From Ignavibacteriales bacterium (GTDB lineage Bacteria; Bacteroidota; Ignavibacteria; Ignavibacteriales; Melioribacteraceae), in NCBI GenBank assembly GCA_007280825.1, contig QYQI01000066.1, forward strand, positions 1 to 8,472: a stretch of 8,472 bases of DNA. The letters run 5' to 3'. A model generated the notes under the pieces. The model saw only the letters and a list, made by a program, of their open reading frames with translations, was not told the origin of the DNA and ran no database searches. The position numbers were made by a program, and so were the translations under genes. Positions within the stretch are counted from its first letter, which is position 1. Each line of letters begins with the position of its first letter. Shown one piece after another: positions 1 through 5,932 of the stretch.

Positions 1-1
1 C

Positions 2-64
2 CCCATGATAATTAATTTAGTTTTATACATAGCAACAACCGTGTTTATCATTTACTCAAGATAA
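2..64 (+). CDS. Possible C-terminal end of an upstream hydrophobic protein (partial)
   Basis: The frame starting at base 2 is open from the window edge to a TAA at 62-64. It would encode about 20 residues ending in the strongly hydrophobic LVLYIATTVFIIYSR, which looks like a last membrane helix with a short basic tail. The other two plus frames close early (TAA at 13-15, TGA at 6-8). The stop lies 18 nt before the next gene, a normal operon spacing. An open run this short in AT-rich DNA can arise by chance and the start is outside the window, so no function is assigned. Confidence 0.35.
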   Translation, partial: PMIINLVLYIATTVFIIYSR

Positions 65-82
65 TATGATTAGGAAATTGAA

Positions 83-1318
83 ATGACCGATTATCTGCTA
101 AGCTTATTTTTTTTACTTTTACTAAGCGCATTTTTTTCTTCTTCCGAGATCGCATTCATTGTAGGAAATAAAATTAAAATAGAAATTCGCGCACGGAAGA
201 AAAATTTATCCGCTCTGAACGCAAGATATTTTATCAATAACCCCGATCAATTTTTTTCAACAATTTTAATTTCAAACAGTACTGTTAATATTGCTTTCGC
301 ATCACTCAGCTCTATATTTCTTTCCAAATTATATGGATTCAAGGAATTCGAAATACTCTTGATATCCACTGCACTAATTCTTCTGTTTGGTGAATTGATT
401 CCGAAATATTTTGGTAGAGAACTTGCAGACCGGCTTGTTATGATCGTAGCAATTCCATTGAGGGTTATTGCTATTGTACTATATCCGTTGGTAAAAATAA
501 CATCTAAAATATCTTCAGTCTTAAGCAGAACGAACTTAAAAGAAGAAGAAGAAATTCAGCATTTATTCGATAAAGAAGATATCCAAAATTTAATTGAAGA
601 AAGTTCCGAAGCCGGAAAAATGGATGAAGAACAATCGGATATTATTAGCAAAGTGATTGATATACGCGAACAGCGTGTTTATGAAGCAATGACTCCGCGC
701 ACCGATATTGTTGGAATAGAAGTATCTAGTTCGATGCAAGAAGTATTAAAATCCTTTATTGATTCCGGTTACTCAAAACTTCCTGTCTACGATGAAAATC
801 TGGATAACATAAAAGGTGTGGTTTTTGGCAAAGATATTTTTAAGCAGCCGGCAGATCTAAAAGCCGCTATGCGTGAAGTTGTCTTTGTACCAGAGACTAA
901 AAAAAGTTTGGAAATGCTTAATGAATTTTTAGATAAACAATTTTCAATTGCAATTGTGGTTGATGAATTTGGCGGGACTGCAGGAATGCTTACCGTCGAA
1001 GATTTGATAGAGGAATTATTCGGCGAGATACGAGATGAGTTTGATGATGTAGAAGAAAAAATTGCCAAAAAGATAGATGCTAATTCTTACTTAGTTAACG
1101 GTAAAGTAGAAATAGATTATTTGAATGAAGAATTAGATTTTCAAATACCCGAAGGGGATTATGAAACTATTGCAGGTTATGTAACGTTTAGAATTGGAAG
1201 AATCCCTGTAAAAGGAGAATCATTCAAGATTCATAATTTATCGGTTCAAATATTAAAAGCAGACAAAACTAAAATAGATTTATTGAAACTCACACTGATT
1301 CCGGAAACGGAAATTTAA
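83..1318 (+). CDS. CNNM/CBS/CorC_HlyC-family membrane protein (hemolysin-like; putative divalent cation transport)
   Basis: This 411-residue protein has the full three-part architecture of the HlyC/CorC (CNNM/DUF21) family. Residues about 1-185 form the membrane domain, with hydrophobic segments near 4-24, 58-82, 88-108 and 118-140 and the conserved GELIPK motif at 104-109. A CBS pair spans about 203-320; it starts with MTPR and contains the hallmark VVDEFGGTAGMLTVEDLIEE at 292-311. The C-terminal CorC_HlyC domain covers about 334-406. Family members act in the inner membrane and are linked to Mg2+/Co2+ transport or resistance; the old name hemolysin is historical. The ATG at 83 has an AGGA at 72-75, seven bases upstream. 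Length is normal and no domain is broken. Some Bacteroidota relatives (GldE-type) have gliding-related roles, but nothing here points to gliding. Family is firm; transported ion is inference. Confidence 0.93.
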   Translation: MTDYLLSLFFLLLLSAFFSSSEIAFIVGNKIKIEIRARKKNLSALNARYFINNPDQFFSTILISNSTVNIAFASLSSIFLSKLYGFKEFEILLISTALILLFGELIPKYFGRELADRLVMIVAIPLRVIAIVLYPLVKITSKISSVLSRTNLKEEEEIQHLFDKEDIQNLIEESSEAGKMDEEQSDIISKVIDIREQRVYEAMTPRTDIVGIEVSSSMQEVLKSFIDSGYSKLPVYDENLDNIKGVVFGKDIFKQPADLKAAMREVVFVPETKKSLEMLNEFLDKQFSIAIVVDEFGGTAGMLTVEDLIEELFGEIRDEFDDVEEKIAKKIDANSYLVNGKVEIDYLNEELDFQIPEGDYETIAGYVTFRIGRIPVKGESFKIHNLSVQILKADKTKIDLLKLTLIPETEI

Positions 1319-1344
1319 CCAGATCAAATTCAGAAAGTAAAAAT

Positions 1345-1698
1345 ATGGCATCACTCTTATCCTCTCTCTTTGGAAATCATTATGATATACCTCACTTTGA
1401 TTCAGATTCATTTGAAAGAATGATGAATGAAGAAAAAAATTCTATTCTTTTAGATGTGAGAACACTTGAAGAGAACAAAACTTTAAGAATACCTAATTCA
1501 AAGATAATAGATATTCATAAACCTAATTTCTTAGATCAAATTGATAAACTTGATCGTTCGAAACCTTATTTTGTTTATTGCCATGCTGGAAGAAGAAGTA
1601 ATTCTGCTTGCAAACAAATGAAAAGTATGGGATTTGAAAAAGTTTTCAATTTAAAAGGCGGCATTATTAGTTGGCGCGGGAAGACTGAACAAGGATAA
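1345..1698 (+). CDS. Single-domain rhodanese-like sulfurtransferase
   Basis: The 117-residue product is one rhodanese domain with a short N-terminal lead. LLDVRT at 35-40 is the usual CH2A-type motif after the first strand. The active-site loop is C79-H-A-G-R-R84, so the persulfide-forming cysteine is present. The C-terminal signature FNLKGGIISWRG (101-112) is also intact. There is no signal peptide, so the protein is expected in the cytoplasm, where small rhodaneses carry sulfane sulfur or act as thiosulfate:cyanide sulfurtransferases. The physiological acceptor cannot be told from sequence. It starts 26 nt after the CNNM gene and is probably co-transcribed with it. The upstream AGAAAG at 1332-1337 is a weak ribosome binding site. 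Similar short proteins are often annotated as GlpE- or PspE-like, but I would not transfer those names. Confidence 0.92.
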   Translation: MASLLSSLFGNHYDIPHFDSDSFERMMNEEKNSILLDVRTLEENKTLRIPNSKIIDIHKPNFLDQIDKLDRSKPYFVYCHAGRRSNSACKQMKSMGFEKVFNLKGGIISWRGKTEQG

Positions 1699-1757
1699 TT
1701 AACTTATCTCGACTTAATAATTTTCGCTGTTTAACTAATTGTGTGAATTAGAATTTA

Positions 1758-1797
1758 AACCGTTCCACCAAAATAACCGCGGACAAGTAAAACGGTT
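1758..1797. repeat. Inverted repeat AACCGTT/AACGGTT, internal to the 1733-1919 element
   Basis: AACCGTT at 1758-1764 pairs perfectly with AACGGTT at 1791-1797 across a 26-nt loop. The loop contains the small palindrome CCGCGG (1777-1782). This is the 5' hairpin of the nested set and is not followed by a T-run. Confidence 0.4.
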
Positions 1798-1819
1798 CTA
1801 TAGTTGCAACTTGTTTTTC

Positions 1820-1845
1820 TAACCCCGCGATTAATCGCGGGGTTA
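1820..1845. repeat. Perfect 26-nt GC-rich palindrome
   Basis: The arms AACCCCGCGATT (1821-1832) and AATCGCGGGGTT (1833-1844) are exact reverse complements, with T1820/A1845 extending the stem. Beyond a 2-nt bulge, TTTTCT upstream (1815-1820) can pair with AGAAAA downstream (1847-1852). The flanks are T-rich before and A-rich after on the plus strand. That is the opposite of a Rho-independent terminator, and the same holds on the minus strand. It is the most GC-rich stretch in the gap. Confidence 0.7.
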
Positions 1846-1868
1846 AAGAAAATAATAGTAATACATTT

Positions 1869-1884
1869 AACTGTTTCAACAGTT
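1869..1884. repeat. Short hairpin AACTGTT/AACAGTT, internal to the 1733-1919 element
   Basis: AACTGTT at 1869-1875 and AACAGTT at 1878-1884 are reverse complements separated by two bases. It is the third hairpin within the element. A stem this small and AT-rich would mean little alone; it is listed because it completes the nested arrangement. Confidence 0.35.
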
Positions 1885-1917
1885 TATCAAACTATATTCT
1901 TTAATTCACACAACTAG

Positions 1918-1945
1918 TTGTTTACATGCAAATCATATTATAAAT
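1918..1945 (+). promoter_or_regulatory. Weak candidate promoter for tgt-yajC
   Basis: TATTATAAAT at 1936-1945 gives a TATAAA -10-like hexamer (1939-1944). TTGTTT at 1918-1923 lies 15 nt upstream as a possible -35, straddling the right end of the inverted-repeat element. Spacing is short and the region is AT-rich, so chance matches are likely. If real, transcription would begin near 1951 and the element would supply part of the promoter. Confidence 0.25.
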
Positions 1946-1967
1946 TCGTTCAAATCTCAAATGGAGA

Positions 1968-3167
1968 ATGTTCATATTTTCCATTATCTTTCACACCAAA
2001 TTTCTAATAAGTGTTTTGTTAAATTTTACAGTAAATCACACAGACAAAAGTTCTAAAGCAAGAGTAGGTGAGTTCATAACTGATCATGGTGTTGTGCAAA
2101 CGCCAATATTTATGCCGGTTGGAACTCAAGGTACAGTTAAAGCTATAACTCAGCGCGTTCTTGAAAATGATATTAATGCTGAGATCGTTCTTTCAAATAC
2201 TTATCATTTGTATTTAAGACCGGGAACAACAATTATAGAAAAAGCCGGCGGTCTTCATGAATTTATGAATTGGAACAGACCGATTCTAACAGATAGCGGC
2301 GGTTTTCAAGTTTATAGTTTATCGGATCTTCGCAAACTTAAAAAAGATGGTGTTGAGTTTCGTTCGCATCTTGACGGTTCAACTCATTTCTTTTCTCCGC
2401 AAAAAGTAATTGAAATTCAGCGTAGCATCGGATCAGACATAATGATGGTGCTTGATGAGTGTACACCATTTCCTTGTGAATATGAATATGCGAAAAAATC
2501 TAGAGAGCTAACATCAGATTGGGCTGTGTTGAATAAGAAAGCTTTTGATGAAACTAAACCGCTTTACGGGCATCAACAATATTTATTCGGAATTATTCAA
2601 GGAAGTATTTACAAAGATTTACGTGAATCATCTGCAAAAGATTTAGTGAAATTGGATTTTGACGGATATGCGATTGGAGGACTTGCAGTTGGTGAACCAA
2701 CAGAAACTATGTATGAGCTTGTGAATTTTACAACTGATTTTATGCCGAAAGATAAACCAAGATATTTGATGGGTGTAGGAAGACCGGAAAATATTTTAGA
2801 GGCAATCGCTCGCGGAATTGATATGTTTGATTGTGTTATGCCGACAAGAAACGCACGTAATGCTTATCTCTTTACATCAAAGGGAATTGTCTCGATGAGG
2901 AATGCGGCTTACAAAGATGATATGGATCCGCTGGACAAGGAATGTGATTGTTATACATGTAAAAATTTTTCAAAAGCTTATTTAAGACATTTATTTAATT
3001 CAAAAGAAGTTCTTGCTCTTGAATTGGCAACGATACATAATTTAACTTTTTATCTTAACTTAGTTCGCGAAGCAAGGAAAAGAATTGTAGATGGAAGTTT
3101 CATCGAATGGAAAAATTATTTTTCTAAGATCATTTCAATAAACGTTCAATCAATAGAGGAGCAGTAA
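1968..3167 (+). CDS. tgt: Queuine/preQ1 tRNA-ribosyltransferase (tRNA-guanine transglycosylase)
   Basis: Tgt swaps guanine for preQ1 at the wobble base of GUN-anticodon tRNAs, the committed tRNA step of queuosine synthesis in the cytoplasm. All key motifs are present (numbering from ATG 1968). The general acid/base Asp109 is in TDSGGFQVYS. The substrate-binding Asp163 is in DECTPFP, and GGLAVGE lies at 237-243. The nucleophile Asp288 is in FDCVMPTRNAR. Zinc ligands are C326, C328, C331 and H357. The fold is complete. Family homology begins only around residue 19-20 (NFTVNHTDK), so the first 16-18 residues, an unusual hydrophobic stretch, may not be real. A TTG at 2016 is an alternative start. 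At ATG 1968 the GGAGA abuts the start codon, too close for a normal ribosome binding site. The stop overlaps the yajC start. Confidence 0.97.
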   Translation: MFIFSIIFHTKFLISVLLNFTVNHTDKSSKARVGEFITDHGVVQTPIFMPVGTQGTVKAITQRVLENDINAEIVLSNTYHLYLRPGTTIIEKAGGLHEFMNWNRPILTDSGGFQVYSLSDLRKLKKDGVEFRSHLDGSTHFFSPQKVIEIQRSIGSDIMMVLDECTPFPCEYEYAKKSRELTSDWAVLNKKAFDETKPLYGHQQYLFGIIQGSIYKDLRESSAKDLVKLDFDGYAIGGLAVGEPTETMYELVNFTTDFMPKDKPRYLMGVGRPENILEAIARGIDMFDCVMPTRNARNAYLFTSKGIVSMRNAAYKDDMDPLDKECDCYTCKNFSKAYLRHLFNSKEVLALELATIHNLTFYLNLVREARKRIVDGSFIEWKNYFSKIISINVQSIEEQ

Positions 3168-3493
3168 TGAATATTCTTTTAGCAATGGCACCTTCACCGG
3201 ATGGATCAGGCGGCGGAGGAAGTATGGTCAGCACTTTAATTATGTTCGGTGCAATCTTTGCAATCTTTTATTTCATGATTATTCGTCCCCAGCAAAAGAG
3301 AGCAAAAGAAAGAGCAAAACTTTTATCAGCAATTGAAAAAGGCGATAAGGTTATAACAAGCGGCGGTATGCACGGTACAATTGCCGGCATTGAAGATAAA
3401 ATTGTTTTACTTGATGTTGGGAATAATGTTAAAATGAAATTCGACCGCTCTGCAATTGCTACAGTATTAAAAGAGAACTCAGATAATAAATAA
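3167..3493 (+). CDS. yajC: Preprotein translocase accessory subunit YajC
   Basis: YajC is a small single-pass inner-membrane protein that associates with SecDF in the Sec holotranslocon. The 108-residue product has a short Gly/Ser-rich periplasmic lead, one membrane helix near residues 20-41 and the family hallmark IIRPQQKRAKE directly after it. A compact cytoplasmic domain follows with the conserved KGDKVITSGGMHGTI block. The ATG overlaps the tgt stop by one base (TAATG), and AGAGGAG at 3155-3161 is a strong ribosome binding site five bases upstream, so the two genes are translationally coupled. In many bacteria tgt-yajC is followed by secD and secF; here a palindromic repeat and an agmatinase gene follow instead. 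Confidence 0.96.
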   Translation: MNILLAMAPSPDGSGGGGSMVSTLIMFGAIFAIFYFMIIRPQQKRAKERAKLLSAIEKGDKVITSGGMHGTIAGIEDKIVLLDVGNNVKMKFDRSAIATVLKENSDNK

Positions 3494-3508
3494 TTTACCT
3501 TCCCAAAA

Positions 3509-3553
3509 TCCCCCTCCTTAGCAAGCTTGCCTACCGGCAGGCAGGGAGGGGGA
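3509..3553. repeat. GC-rich palindromic intergenic repeat between yajC and the agmatinase gene
   Basis: TCCCCCTCC (3509-3517) and GGAGGGGGA (3545-3553) are a perfect 9-bp inverted repeat. Between them lie a 10-bp palindrome, GCAAGCTTGC (3521-3530), and an imperfect hairpin, TGCCTACCGGCAGGCA (3528-3543), with one A-C mismatch. Base composition is far above the local average. Looser complementarity (ACC..TCCC near 3497-3504, GGGTGGT near 3562-3568) suggests the full unit may reach about 3497-3571. It resembles dispersed palindromic repeats common in Bacteroidota-group intergenic DNA; that similarity is from memory and no second copy lies in this window. No T-run follows, so it is not a classic terminator. 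Confidence 0.65.
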
Positions 3554-3584
3554 ACTAAAGAGGGTGGTTGGAATAATTGAAATT

Positions 3585-4475
3585 ATGAAAGAACTCGGCA
3601 TAAAGAAAAATTTTCTTGGAATAGAAAAAGAATATTCCAATTACAAAGATTCTAAGATTGTAATCGTTTCCGCTCCGTTAGAAAAAACAGTTTCTTATGG
3701 TAAAGGTACAAGCAAAGGACCGGAAGAAATTTTGGAAGCTTCCCATTATGTTGAATATTATGATGAAGAGCAGAGCAGGGAATTATGTTTTGAAAAAGGG
3801 ATTTGCACGCTTGAAGCATTAAACTTTCAAAAGCTATCTGTTGAAAAATCACTTGATAAAATCTATAAAGAAGTATCAAAACACTTAGATGCCAGAAAAT
3901 TTGTTGTAACGTTAGGTGGTGAGCATTCATTATCTGCTGCACCAATTAAAGCACATCATGAGAAATTTCCCAATCTTTCAATATTGCAAATTGATGCTCA
4001 TTCCGATCTTCGAGAAAGTTACGAAGGTTCTAAATATTCTCATGCAAGTGTAATGGCAAGAGTTGCTGAATTCAATTCGAACATTGTGCAAGTCGGAATC
4101 CGCGCACAGTGTAAAGAGGAAGTTGATTTTAGGAAACGTAAGAATATAAAAACTTTTTATGCCCGCGAAATTAAACTTGGAATGTACGGAAGCAATTGGC
4201 AAGAATTGGTTGTGAATAATTTGTCTGAAAATGTTTACATCACATTTGATGTTGATGGATTTGACCCGTCGCTTATGTCGGCAACAGGCACAACAGAACC
4301 GGGCGGATTATTTTGGGATGAGACTATGAATCTTCTGAAAATAGTTGGTCTCGAAAAAAATATTGTAGGATTTGATGTTGTTGAATTAGCTCCATCAAAA
4401 TATTCGCCGTCATCAAATTATATCGCAGCTAAACTCGTTTACAAAATTCTAAATTACGCCTTCATAAATCGTTAA
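3585..4475 (+). CDS. speB: Agmatinase-type ureohydrolase
   Basis: This arginase/agmatinase-family enzyme hydrolyses a guanidino substrate to an amine and urea using two Mn2+ ions. From ATG 3585 it has 296 residues, near the usual length. All six metal ligands are visible: His114 in LGGEHS, Asp137/His139/Asp141 in DAHSD, and Asp222/Asp224 in FDVDGFDP. The agmatinase-style SHASVMARV after the DAHSD loop and TTEPGG near 237-241 favour agmatinase over arginase. N1-aminopropylagmatine or another guanidino compound remains possible. A GTG at 3564 in the same frame adds seven residues (303 total), but it lies in the flank of the palindromic repeat with AGAGG abutting it. I therefore prefer the ATG, though neither start has a well-placed ribosome binding site. 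No arginine decarboxylase gene lies nearby. There is no signal peptide, so it is cytoplasmic. Confidence 0.9.
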   Translation: MKELGIKKNFLGIEKEYSNYKDSKIVIVSAPLEKTVSYGKGTSKGPEEILEASHYVEYYDEEQSRELCFEKGICTLEALNFQKLSVEKSLDKIYKEVSKHLDARKFVVTLGGEHSLSAAPIKAHHEKFPNLSILQIDAHSDLRESYEGSKYSHASVMARVAEFNSNIVQVGIRAQCKEEVDFRKRKNIKTFYAREIKLGMYGSNWQELVVNNLSENVYITFDVDGFDPSLMSATGTTEPGGLFWDETMNLLKIVGLEKNIVGFDVVELAPSKYSPSSNYIAAKLVYKILNYAFINR

Positions 4476-4485
4476 TCATTTCTAT

Positions 4486-4530
4486 TGAATAATTTCTTCT
4501 TTTTGAGTAAGTAGATCATGGAATTATTCA
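4486..4530. repeat. AT-rich inverted repeat upstream of nfeD
   Basis: TGAATAATTTC (4486-4496) and GGAATTATTCA (4520-4530) pair over 11 bp with one T-G wobble, leaving a pyrimidine-rich loop of 23 nt. It fills most of the 72-nt gap between the agmatinase gene and nfeD. No T-run follows, so it is not a standard terminator. It could be an operator or simply chance in AT-rich DNA. Confidence 0.3.
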
Positions 4531-4547
4531 CTTCATAAGAGAAAACC

Positions 4548-5873
4548 TTGAAACGTTCAATTTTATTTTTTGTTCTACTCACTTTCGTTTTGTTAAATAG
4601 TATATCTGCCCAGCGCCAGAAAATTTATATTGCAAATATTGAAGGCGAAATTGATCTTGGGATTGCTCCATACGTAAAACGAGTTGTTGAAGAAGCAGGA
4701 AAGAATGGTGCAGATGCAATAATTTTTAAGATTAATACGTTCGGCGGAAGACTTGATGCTGCAACACAAATCAAAGACGCAATACTTAATAGTAAAGTTA
4801 AAACTATTGCTTTCATTGATAAACGTGCAATATCTGCCGGTGCGTTAATTGCATTATCATGTGAAAAAATTGTTATGGTGCCGGGCGCTTCAATTGGTGC
4901 TTCAACAGTAGTTGATCAATCCGGACAAAAACAATCTGAAAAATATCAATCATATATGCGTTCTGAAATGAGAGCGACAGCAGAAAAAAATAATAGGCGG
5001 ACAGATATTGCACAAGGCATGGTTGATGAAACAATTTCTGTCGCTGATCTAAAAGATGACAGTACAAAATTGATTACACTTACAGCAGAAGAAGCGCTTA
5101 AGTATAAAATGGCTGATACAGTTCTAACGAGTATTCAAGAAACCAAAAAATATTTTGGATTAGATAGAGCGGAAGAAATTACAATCCATTCTAACTGGGC
5201 GGAAAGTTTTGTAAGATTCTTAAATAATCCGATAGTTTCTTCTTTACTAATTATGGTAGGGCTTCTGGGAATCTTTACAGAAATAAAAATGGGAGTTTGG
5301 GGTTTGCCGGGAACGATTGCAGTTATAGCTCTCGTTTTATTTTTTGGTTCTGGATATATTCTTCAACTGGCTTCGGTGATCGAGATTGTAATATTTATAG
5401 TTGGTGTAATTCTGCTTTTGATCGAAATATTTATTATTCCGGGATTTGGAATCGTTGGTGTCTTAGGAATTATAATGATGATAAGCGGATTATTTCTCGG
5501 CTTGATCGGAGATTTTGCATTGACAGACCGATCTTTAATATCCGTTGCAATTATTCAGTTAGCCGCAGTTTTTGTAGGGACAGGAATATTTATTTATCTG
5601 CTTTCAAAAATTTTACCTAAATCAAATATTTGGAACAGATTGATTTTGCAAGAACATAGTCCGGGTAAATCAGGATATACTGCTAAGCCAATTTTTGACC
5701 ATCTGATTGGAGTTGAAGGAATAGCACTAACAGATTTACGCCCAGCCGGCTCTGCAATAATTAACGACCAAAGAATTGATGTTGTTACAGAAGGTGATTA
5801 TATAAGTCATAATTCTGTAATTGTTGTGAAAGCTGTTGAAGGATCGAAGATTGTGGTTGGAATAAAAAAATAG
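4548..5873 (+). CDS. Long-form NfeD protein: ClpP-class serine protease with membrane domain and OB-fold
   Basis: The 441-residue product matches the long NfeD (NfeD1b, PH1510-type) architecture. A clear signal peptide (MKRS, hydrophobic core, SISA-Q cleavage near residue 21) precedes a ClpP-like protease domain at about 24-200. The likely catalytic pair is Ser96 in RAISAGALIALS and Lys132 in SEKYQSY, placed by comparison with the Ser97/Lys138 dyad of PH1510. About five membrane helices follow near 229-246, 253-275, 277-297, 299-321 and 330-353. The C-terminal NfeD OB-fold domain (about 378-440) ends the protein. Relatives work with slipin/stomatin SPFH proteins in membrane quality control, and PH1510 cleaves the slipin C-terminus. 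No slipin gene is adjacent here. The start is a TTG; the signal peptide begins exactly there and an upstream in-frame ATG (4518) is closed off by TAA, so the start is well supported. Confidence 0.92.
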   Translation: MKRSILFFVLLTFVLLNSISAQRQKIYIANIEGEIDLGIAPYVKRVVEEAGKNGADAIIFKINTFGGRLDAATQIKDAILNSKVKTIAFIDKRAISAGALIALSCEKIVMVPGASIGASTVVDQSGQKQSEKYQSYMRSEMRATAEKNNRRTDIAQGMVDETISVADLKDDSTKLITLTAEEALKYKMADTVLTSIQETKKYFGLDRAEEITIHSNWAESFVRFLNNPIVSSLLIMVGLLGIFTEIKMGVWGLPGTIAVIALVLFFGSGYILQLASVIEIVIFIVGVILLLIEIFIIPGFGIVGVLGIIMMISGLFLGLIGDFALTDRSLISVAIIQLAAVFVGTGIFIYLLSKILPKSNIWNRLILQEHSPGKSGYTAKPIFDHLIGVEGIALTDLRPAGSAIINDQRIDVVTEGDYISHNSVIVVKAVEGSKIVVGIKK

Positions 5874-5883
5874 TTGTCACCCC

Positions 5884-5917
5884 GAACAGAGTGAATGCAA
5901 AGACATTCACTCTGTTC
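5884..5917. terminator. Strong hairpin between convergent genes, possible bidirectional terminator or repeat
   Basis: GAACAGAGTGAATG (5884-5897) and CATTCACTCTGTTC (5904-5917) form a perfect 14-bp stem with a 6-nt loop, CAAAGA. It lies 10 nt after the nfeD stop and 15 nt from the stop of the minus-strand lipoprotein gene, the right place to end both transcripts. Neither side has a clear T-run, so it may rely on Rho or on blocking read-through and 3' exonuclease. The leading TTGTCACCCCGAAC recalls a class of dispersed intergenic repeats in Bacteroidota-like genomes, so it may be a repeat copy serving as a terminator. Confidence 0.55.
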
Positions 5918-5932
5918 AACGTTACAGTGAGA

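Larger units (their letters stand above)
1733..1919. repeat. MITE-like or cloverleaf-forming inverted-repeat element
   Basis: The ends are an 18-bp inverted repeat: AACTAATTGTGTGAATTA at 1733-1750 and TAATTCACACAACTAGTT at 1902-1919, pairing at 17 of 18 positions. After a 2-nt bulge, GAAT (1751-1754) and ATTC (1896-1899) also pair. The direct repeat GTTT flanks the element exactly (1729-1732 and 1920-1923), as a 4-bp target duplication would. Inside lie three further inverted repeats, at 1758-1797, 1820-1845 and 1869-1884. It contains no credible ORF. The termini and direct repeat fit a non-autonomous mobile element (MITE). The nested hairpins, closed by a long stem and about 187 nt in total, would also fit a structured RNA. 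No T-tract terminator is visible at either end, which weighs slightly against the RNA reading. Confidence 0.5.

Noticed and set aside
107..114. Eight-T run near the start of the CNNM gene as a phase-variable tract
   Set aside because: The run encodes Phe in a membrane helix and such runs are expected in AT-rich genes; nothing suggests this housekeeping gene is phase variable.
787..1068. Minus-strand 93-codon ORF inside the CNNM gene
   Set aside because: It is antisense to the conserved CBS-domain coding sequence, is Ser-rich low-complexity, and has no recognisable domain; a shadow of the real gene.
1699..1967. preQ1 riboswitch upstream of tgt
   Set aside because: I looked for the preQ1-I hairpin with its A-rich tail and for a preQ1-II-like layout; the stems present do not match either, and the aptamer core bases are absent.
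1961..2056. Short ORF starting at ATG 1961, or a frameshift at the tgt N-terminus
   Set aside because: The 31-codon reading (MENVHIFHY...) has no similarity to Tgt, and the tgt frame is already continuous through the conserved N-terminus, so no frameshift is needed.
3652..4202. Two minus-strand ORFs (3652-3945 and 3978-4202) inside the agmatinase gene
   Set aside because: Both are antisense to conserved metal-binding motifs and have no family features.
5297..5620. Plus-strand 107-codon ORF in another frame of nfeD
   Set aside because: It overlaps the conserved NfeD membrane domain; its Ser/Tyr/Cys/Arg-rich composition is typical of an out-of-frame reading.
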